DNA of 64,000 nucleotides from Brevibacillus brevis NBRC 100599. Its GTDB lineage: Bacteria > Bacillota > Bacilli > Brevibacillales > Brevibacillaceae. The translations under genes and the position numbers were made by a program. The notes beneath the pieces were generated by a model that was not told where the DNA came from, made no database searches, and saw only the letters and a list, made by a program, of their open reading frames with translations. Where the stretch lies: NCBI RefSeq assembly GCF_000010165.1, contig NC_012491.1, positions 545,001 to 609,000 of the forward strand. The letters run 5' to 3'. Below are positions 60,717 through 64,000 of the stretch, one piece after another. The number at the start of each line of letters is the position of its first letter. The first letter of the stretch is position 1.

Positions 60717-61648
60717 AATTTTTGGGCATCCTCGCGTATTCGGCTACGCAAGGATTCAGGCGTAAGAACAACCGCATCTGCCCCTAACCCAAGTACCCAA
60801 GACAATATTTCTTCGATTTGTCTGACGCGCAATCTAACGAGAAAGCCGTCCGGATGCTCCGTAATCTCTTCGATAAAAAAATTGCCCGATTCTTTTACCC
60901 GATCAGCGATAGTTGGGCTGATGACGATCTGCACCTCCAAGTACCGATCGTCGAGAGGCTTGTAATCAGCAAAATGGAAATCGTCAGGGAGGATAAAGCG
61001 CTCTTCCAAAACGATCAGGCCGCTCATGCGGGACAGGCGGAATCGACGAATATCCTGTCGCAGATCGCAATGAGCGAGCAGTGTCCAAGAACCACGAACC
61101 AGCACGAGACCATATGGAGCAACATCACGAACTGTTTCACGATCGTCCCCCTCCCCAGGCGTGCCCCTCCGATAGCGGAACCGCACCTTCCGCTCACTAA
61201 TGATCGCATCGTGGAGGAGTTGCGCATGCGCTTTTTCCTGTTCGCGCAGATTGTTTGCTCTGGGGCTTACGAGGCGAAAGGTTGAACGGATACGTCTGGC
61301 TTGTTCGCCTACATCCGCAGACAGGATCGCTTCGACTTTGCGTTGTACGGCTCTTGCGCTATTTCCAAAGTTTTGGTCAAATGCTTGCTCGACCAAGTCT
61401 GCTCCGATCAAAAGTGCAACGGCTTCTTCTACCGAAAAGCTGACGGGTGGAAGAAAATACCCTTCCATTAACGAGTAGCCCTGACCCGGTGCCCCAACGA
61501 TGGGGACGCCTGCTTCGCTCAATGCCTGCATATCACGATAAATCGTCCGGACGCTCGTCTCGAAAGTCGCGGCCAAATCTTCTGCGCGCAACGTTCCTTT
61601 TCGCTGTAGCTCCAGAACGATTGCCAACAGACGGTCTGTTTTGTTCAT
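60701..61648 (-). CDS. WYL-domain transcription regulator (YafY type)
   Basis: A 315-residue regulator: N-terminal helix-turn-helix (DLAATFETSVRTIYRDMQALSEAGVPI, residues ~22-50), a linker, and a WYL domain (about 140-230; the motif reads WTL in RGSWTLLAHC) with a C-terminal extension. WYL domains bind small ligands or nucleic acids and control many processes. It is divergent from the vanY-like gene and upstream of dinB, so either could be its target. The start at 61648 has AGGAGG 13-14 bases upstream, slightly far. Confidence 0.9.
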   Translation of the reverse strand: MNKTDRLLAIVLELQRKGTLRAEDLAATFETSVRTIYRDMQALSEAGVPIVGAPGQGYSLMEGYFLPPVSFSVEEAVALLIGADLVEQAFDQNFGNSARAVQRKVEAILSADVGEQARRIRSTFRLVSPRANNLREQEKAHAQLLHDAIISERKVRFRYRRGTPGEGDDRETVRDVAPYGLVLVRGSWTLLAHCDLRQDIRRFRLSRMSGLIVLEERFILPDDFHFADYKPLDDRYLEVQIVISPTIADRVKESGNFFIEEITEHPDGFLVRLRVRQIEEILSWVLGLGADAVVLTPESLRSRIREDAQKLFERY

Positions 61649-61792
61649 ACTAGGCTACTGACCTCCTCTCTATCCAGCTAAGCAACTTTATAAAAATGAT
61701 TGGACATCTTTAAAATTATTTTAGATTTACCCTACTTTTTATTTTAACAGTTTTCCCTATCCTAGTTGTGTAAGTGAAGGAGGAAGCTGTGA

Positions 61793-62653
61793 ATGAAAAA
61801 GAGGGTTTTTTGGCTTGTCATTTTATCGCTGTTTGGATATATTGTTTTCCAAAAAATAACAGAAGGCCCACCTAATGTTGGAGGACATATGGAAACAGTG
61901 AGCGAGGCTACCGGTGTGGAGTACCAATCGATACAAATAACAAAAGATCAAATTTATCAGGGAGACCTTCTCTTGGTCAATAAAGACTATCCGGTTCATG
62001 AGGCAGGGGTAAAAAACGATGTGATTCGGTTGTCTAAGCATGAAGAGCTGTTACAAGGCTATACTTTGCTCGATCATAGACTCGAAGTGTCGGAGCGTGT
62101 AGCCAAAGTATTCTTGGAGATGGTCAAAGCTGCACAACAAGATAACGTGAGCCACTTTATCCTGAACAGCGGTTATCGAGGGAAGGAAGAACAAGAGAAG
62201 CTGTATGAAGAAATGGGGCCAGCGATCGCGATGCCAAGCGGTTATAGCGAACACAATGTAGGTTCCGCGCTGGATATTGGATCGACGCAAATGAAAATGG
62301 AGCACGCCCCTGAAGGTAAGTGGCTGGAAGATCATTCGTGGAAATACGGTTTTATTTTGCGCTACCCGAAAGACAAGGTAGCCATTACAGGAACGGTATT
62401 TGAGCCTTGGCATTTCCGATATGTCGGCTTGCCGCATAGCGCGGTCATGAAGGAGAATAACTTTTCGCTGGAAGAATACTTGGACTATCTAAAAGACAAA
62501 AGAAGTATCTCCGTAACAAACGAAGGGAAGATCTACGAAATTAACTACTACCCTGTCGATGAAGAGATGATGATCAAAGTACCGATTTCGAGCAACTACG
62601 AGATTTCGGGTGACAACATAGGCGGCGTGATTGTAACAAGCTACGTGAACTAA
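61793..62653 (+). CDS. vanY: Membrane-anchored D-Ala-D-Ala carboxypeptidase, VanY type
   Basis: A 286-residue M15B peptidase. N-terminal membrane anchor (residues 4-20), then the catalytic domain: SGYRGKEEQ (126-134), zinc-site SEHNVGSALD (H154, D161) and EPWHFRY (catalytic E204, H207). VanY removes the last D-Ala from peptidoglycan pentapeptides and so lowers the vancomycin target. It is followed at 22 bases by a VanG-like ligase and a VanXY-like peptidase. ATG 61793 follows GAAGGAGGA. Confidence 0.92.
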   Translation: MKKRVFWLVILSLFGYIVFQKITEGPPNVGGHMETVSEATGVEYQSIQITKDQIYQGDLLLVNKDYPVHEAGVKNDVIRLSKHEELLQGYTLLDHRLEVSERVAKVFLEMVKAAQQDNVSHFILNSGYRGKEEQEKLYEEMGPAIAMPSGYSEHNVGSALDIGSTQMKMEHAPEGKWLEDHSWKYGFILRYPKDKVAITGTVFEPWHFRYVGLPHSAVMKENNFSLEEYLDYLKDKRSISVTNEGKIYEINYYPVDEEMMIKVPISSNYEISGDNIGGVIVTSYVN

Positions 62654-62674
62654 AGAAAAGAAGGAGTGAATCTA

Positions 62675-63727
62675 ATGAAGAAATTGACTGTCGCGATATT
62701 GTTTGGGGGATGTTCCTCTGAGTATGAAGTATCGCTAAAATCTACGAGTTCTGTGCTGGAGAGCTTGTGTCTGGAAAAGTACGAGGTGATTTTGCTAGGA
62801 ATTACGAGAGAAGGGCAATGGCTGCGATATACCGGCAACATCGAAAGCATTCGGAATGACAGTTGGCATCAAAGTGAGAAGTGTGTGCCTGCCTTTCTCT
62901 CTCCTTGCAGACAGGTGCGGGGAATTGTTACACAGGAGAACGGTGCCATGACGGTCACGAAGGTTGATGTGGTATTCCCGATTTTGCATGGCAAAAACGG
63001 AGAGGATGGAACAGTGCAAGGGCTATTGGAGCTCGCCGGAATTCCTTTTGTCGGTTGTCACACGCTATCCTCTGCGATTTGTATGGATAAGGATATCGCC
63101 CACACGTTGGCGGAGGGCTCCGGTATCAAAACGCCAAGATCCGTTGCCGTTTATCCAAATACGGATCTGGCAACTGTTCAAGCTGCCACCGAACCACTGG
63201 GATTTCCTTTGTATGTCAAACCGGCAAAGGCAGGGTCCTCCATTGGGATTACGAAAGCATACAGCCTATCAGAATTGTTTTTCGGGATAGAAAACGCCCT
63301 CCAGCATGATGACAAGGTAGTCATCGAGGAAAACATCACAGGATTTGAGGTGGGCTGCGCGGTACTGGGAAATCGTGAGGTCATTGTGGGGGAAGTGGAT
63401 GAGATCGAATTGCTCCAAGGTTTCTTCGATTATACTGAAAAGTATTCATTGGAGACTGCCCATATCCATGTCCCAGCAAGAATTGACGAAGAGCTCGCTC
63501 ATAAAATCAAGCAAACAGCGACCCATCTTTATCAGGTTTTTGGCTGTCGTGGATTCGCTCGCGTGGATATGTTTGTCACACCAGACGGGGATATCGTGTT
63601 TAACGAAGTGAATACAATCCCCGGCTTTACCTCGAAGAGCAGGTATCCAAGCATGCTGCGTGCTGCGGGGATTTCCTATAAGGAGCTTCTTGATACGTTG
63701 ATCATGCTAGCGTTGGAGGAGGACTAA
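62675..63727 (+). CDS. D-Ala-D-Ser type ligase, VanG-like
   Basis: A 350-residue ATP-grasp ligase of the Ddl/Van family. The N-terminus FGGCSSEYEVSL, the core HGKNGEDGT and the loop EVDEIELLQGFFDYTEKYSLET match the VanC/VanG D-Ala-D-Ser group. They are unlike VanA/B ligases, which lack the FFDYTEKY loop. Near the end NEVNTIPGFTSKSRYP is the usual metal and ATP site. It would make D-Ala-D-Ser (or D-Ala-D-Ala) for altered cell-wall precursors. Context (vanY before, vanXY-like after) supports a glycopeptide-resistance role. The start ATG 62675 follows GAAGGAG. No vanT is seen in the window. Confidence 0.88.
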   Translation: MKKLTVAILFGGCSSEYEVSLKSTSSVLESLCLEKYEVILLGITREGQWLRYTGNIESIRNDSWHQSEKCVPAFLSPCRQVRGIVTQENGAMTVTKVDVVFPILHGKNGEDGTVQGLLELAGIPFVGCHTLSSAICMDKDIAHTLAEGSGIKTPRSVAVYPNTDLATVQAATEPLGFPLYVKPAKAGSSIGITKAYSLSELFFGIENALQHDDKVVIEENITGFEVGCAVLGNREVIVGEVDEIELLQGFFDYTEKYSLETAHIHVPARIDEELAHKIKQTATHLYQVFGCRGFARVDMFVTPDGDIVFNEVNTIPGFTSKSRYPSMLRAAGISYKELLDTLIMLALEED

Positions 63728-63730
63728 CCG

Positions 63731-64000
63731 ATGACACAACCTCACGTCTTTACGGTTACGTTGAACAGCGACAATCTGCATCACGGTCATCTGATCTTGG
63801 TGAATCGCCAGTACCCAATCCGCTGGCAAACAGACGACGGTATTCTGCTGAACCGCATGCGGCTGATTGACGGAGCACACAACAATATGATGCTGGAAAA
63901 CACGGCTGCGAAGATGTTTGCCAAGCTGCTGAAAGCCTGCAACGCAGAGAATGCAATCGTGCCTGTCAGTGGATTTCGCAGTAAGGCGGAACAAACGGAT
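63731..64000 (+). CDS. VanXY/VanY-like M15 peptidase, cut by the window end
   Basis: The first 90 residues are present. LVNRQYPIRW and SGFRSKAEQ correspond to the N-terminal part of M15B VanY/VanXY enzymes (compare LVNKDYPVHE and SGYRGKEEQ in the vanY gene). No signal or membrane segment is present, suggesting a cytoplasmic VanXY-like D,D-dipeptidase/carboxypeptidase. The catalytic zinc residues lie beyond the window. ATG 63731 follows GGAGGAGGAC; it starts three bases after the ligase stop. Confidence 0.82.
   Translation, partial: MTQPHVFTVTLNSDNLHHGHLILVNRQYPIRWQTDDGILLNRMRLIDGAHNNMMLENTAAKMFAKLLKACNAENAIVPVSGFRSKAEQTD

Noticed and set aside
61793-64000. Horizontally acquired van transposon
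   Set aside because: No transposase, inverted terminal repeats or change in base use is visible on the upstream side; the right side is not in the window, so this stays open only beyond 64 kb.

Overview
The window looks like a chromosomal segment of an endospore-forming Gram-positive bacterium of the Bacillales. The best fit is the Brevibacillus/Paenibacillaceae group, but this is inferred from gene content and protein style and was not checked by search. Evidence: strong AGGAGG-type ribosome sites, frequent GTG/TTG starts, guanine riboswitches, lipobox lipoproteins, a Gram-positive Pel-type polysaccharide cluster, and a Tad pilus cluster without an outer-membrane secretin gene.

Layout. (1) 1-1765: the 3' end of a 23S rRNA, then 15 tRNA genes and a terminator; no 5S gene lies between them. 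(2) 1914-6326: a MoxR ATPase / DUF58 / transglutaminase operon. (3) 6323-18362: purine and histidine genes. guaA and a pbuG-type permease each sit behind a guanine riboswitch. A HisRS-like gene sits behind an apparent His-codon leader-peptide attenuator. Two tandem M1 metallopeptidases and purEKB follow. PurR-type boxes lie at the same place in the pbuG and purE promoters. guaD at 24.9 kb adds to the purine theme. (4) 18.4-25.4 kb: a GNAT acetyltransferase, an ECF-like sigma factor without a visible anti-sigma gene, a 570-bp gene-free stretch with two long palindromes, a Bce-type sensor/ABC transporter module, and guanine deaminase. (5) 25.5-29.5 kb: Lrp/AsnC regulator, a two-gene chromate transporter, another palindromic intergenic region, a gamma-glutamyltransferase-like gene and a small membrane protein. 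(6) 29.6-41.8 kb: two duplicated CheY-like regulators, the second translationally coupled to a Pel-type polysaccharide operon. In it an epimerase is fused to PelD, followed by pelE, pelA deacetylase, pelF, pelG, and then CotH kinase / VTC / DUF4956 genes. (7) 41.8-44.9 kb, minus strand: a secreted DUF4832 protein, a response regulator with a BTAD domain, and a thioredoxin-like protein. (8) 45.1-58.5 kb: a Tad (Flp) pilus operon with prepilin peptidase, CpaB, TadZ, TadA, TadB, TadC, Flp, TadE and a TadF/G-like gene. It also carries two paralogous VWA lipoproteins, a secreted protein with seven decapeptide repeats, and several unrecognised membrane or soluble proteins. (9) 58.6-61.7 kb: a lipoprotein, DUF169, DinB and WYL-regulator genes, with an 18-bp perfect inverted repeat. 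(10) 61.8-64.0 kb: a vanY / vanG-like ligase / vanXY-like cluster cut off by the window end.

The parts most likely to be new are: the pel operon headed by a receiver protein and an epimerase-PelD fusion and ending in CotH-VTC-DUF4956; the VWA and decapeptide-repeat proteins inside the Tad operon; the His-codon leader upstream of the HisRS-like gene; and the family of long intergenic palindromes.
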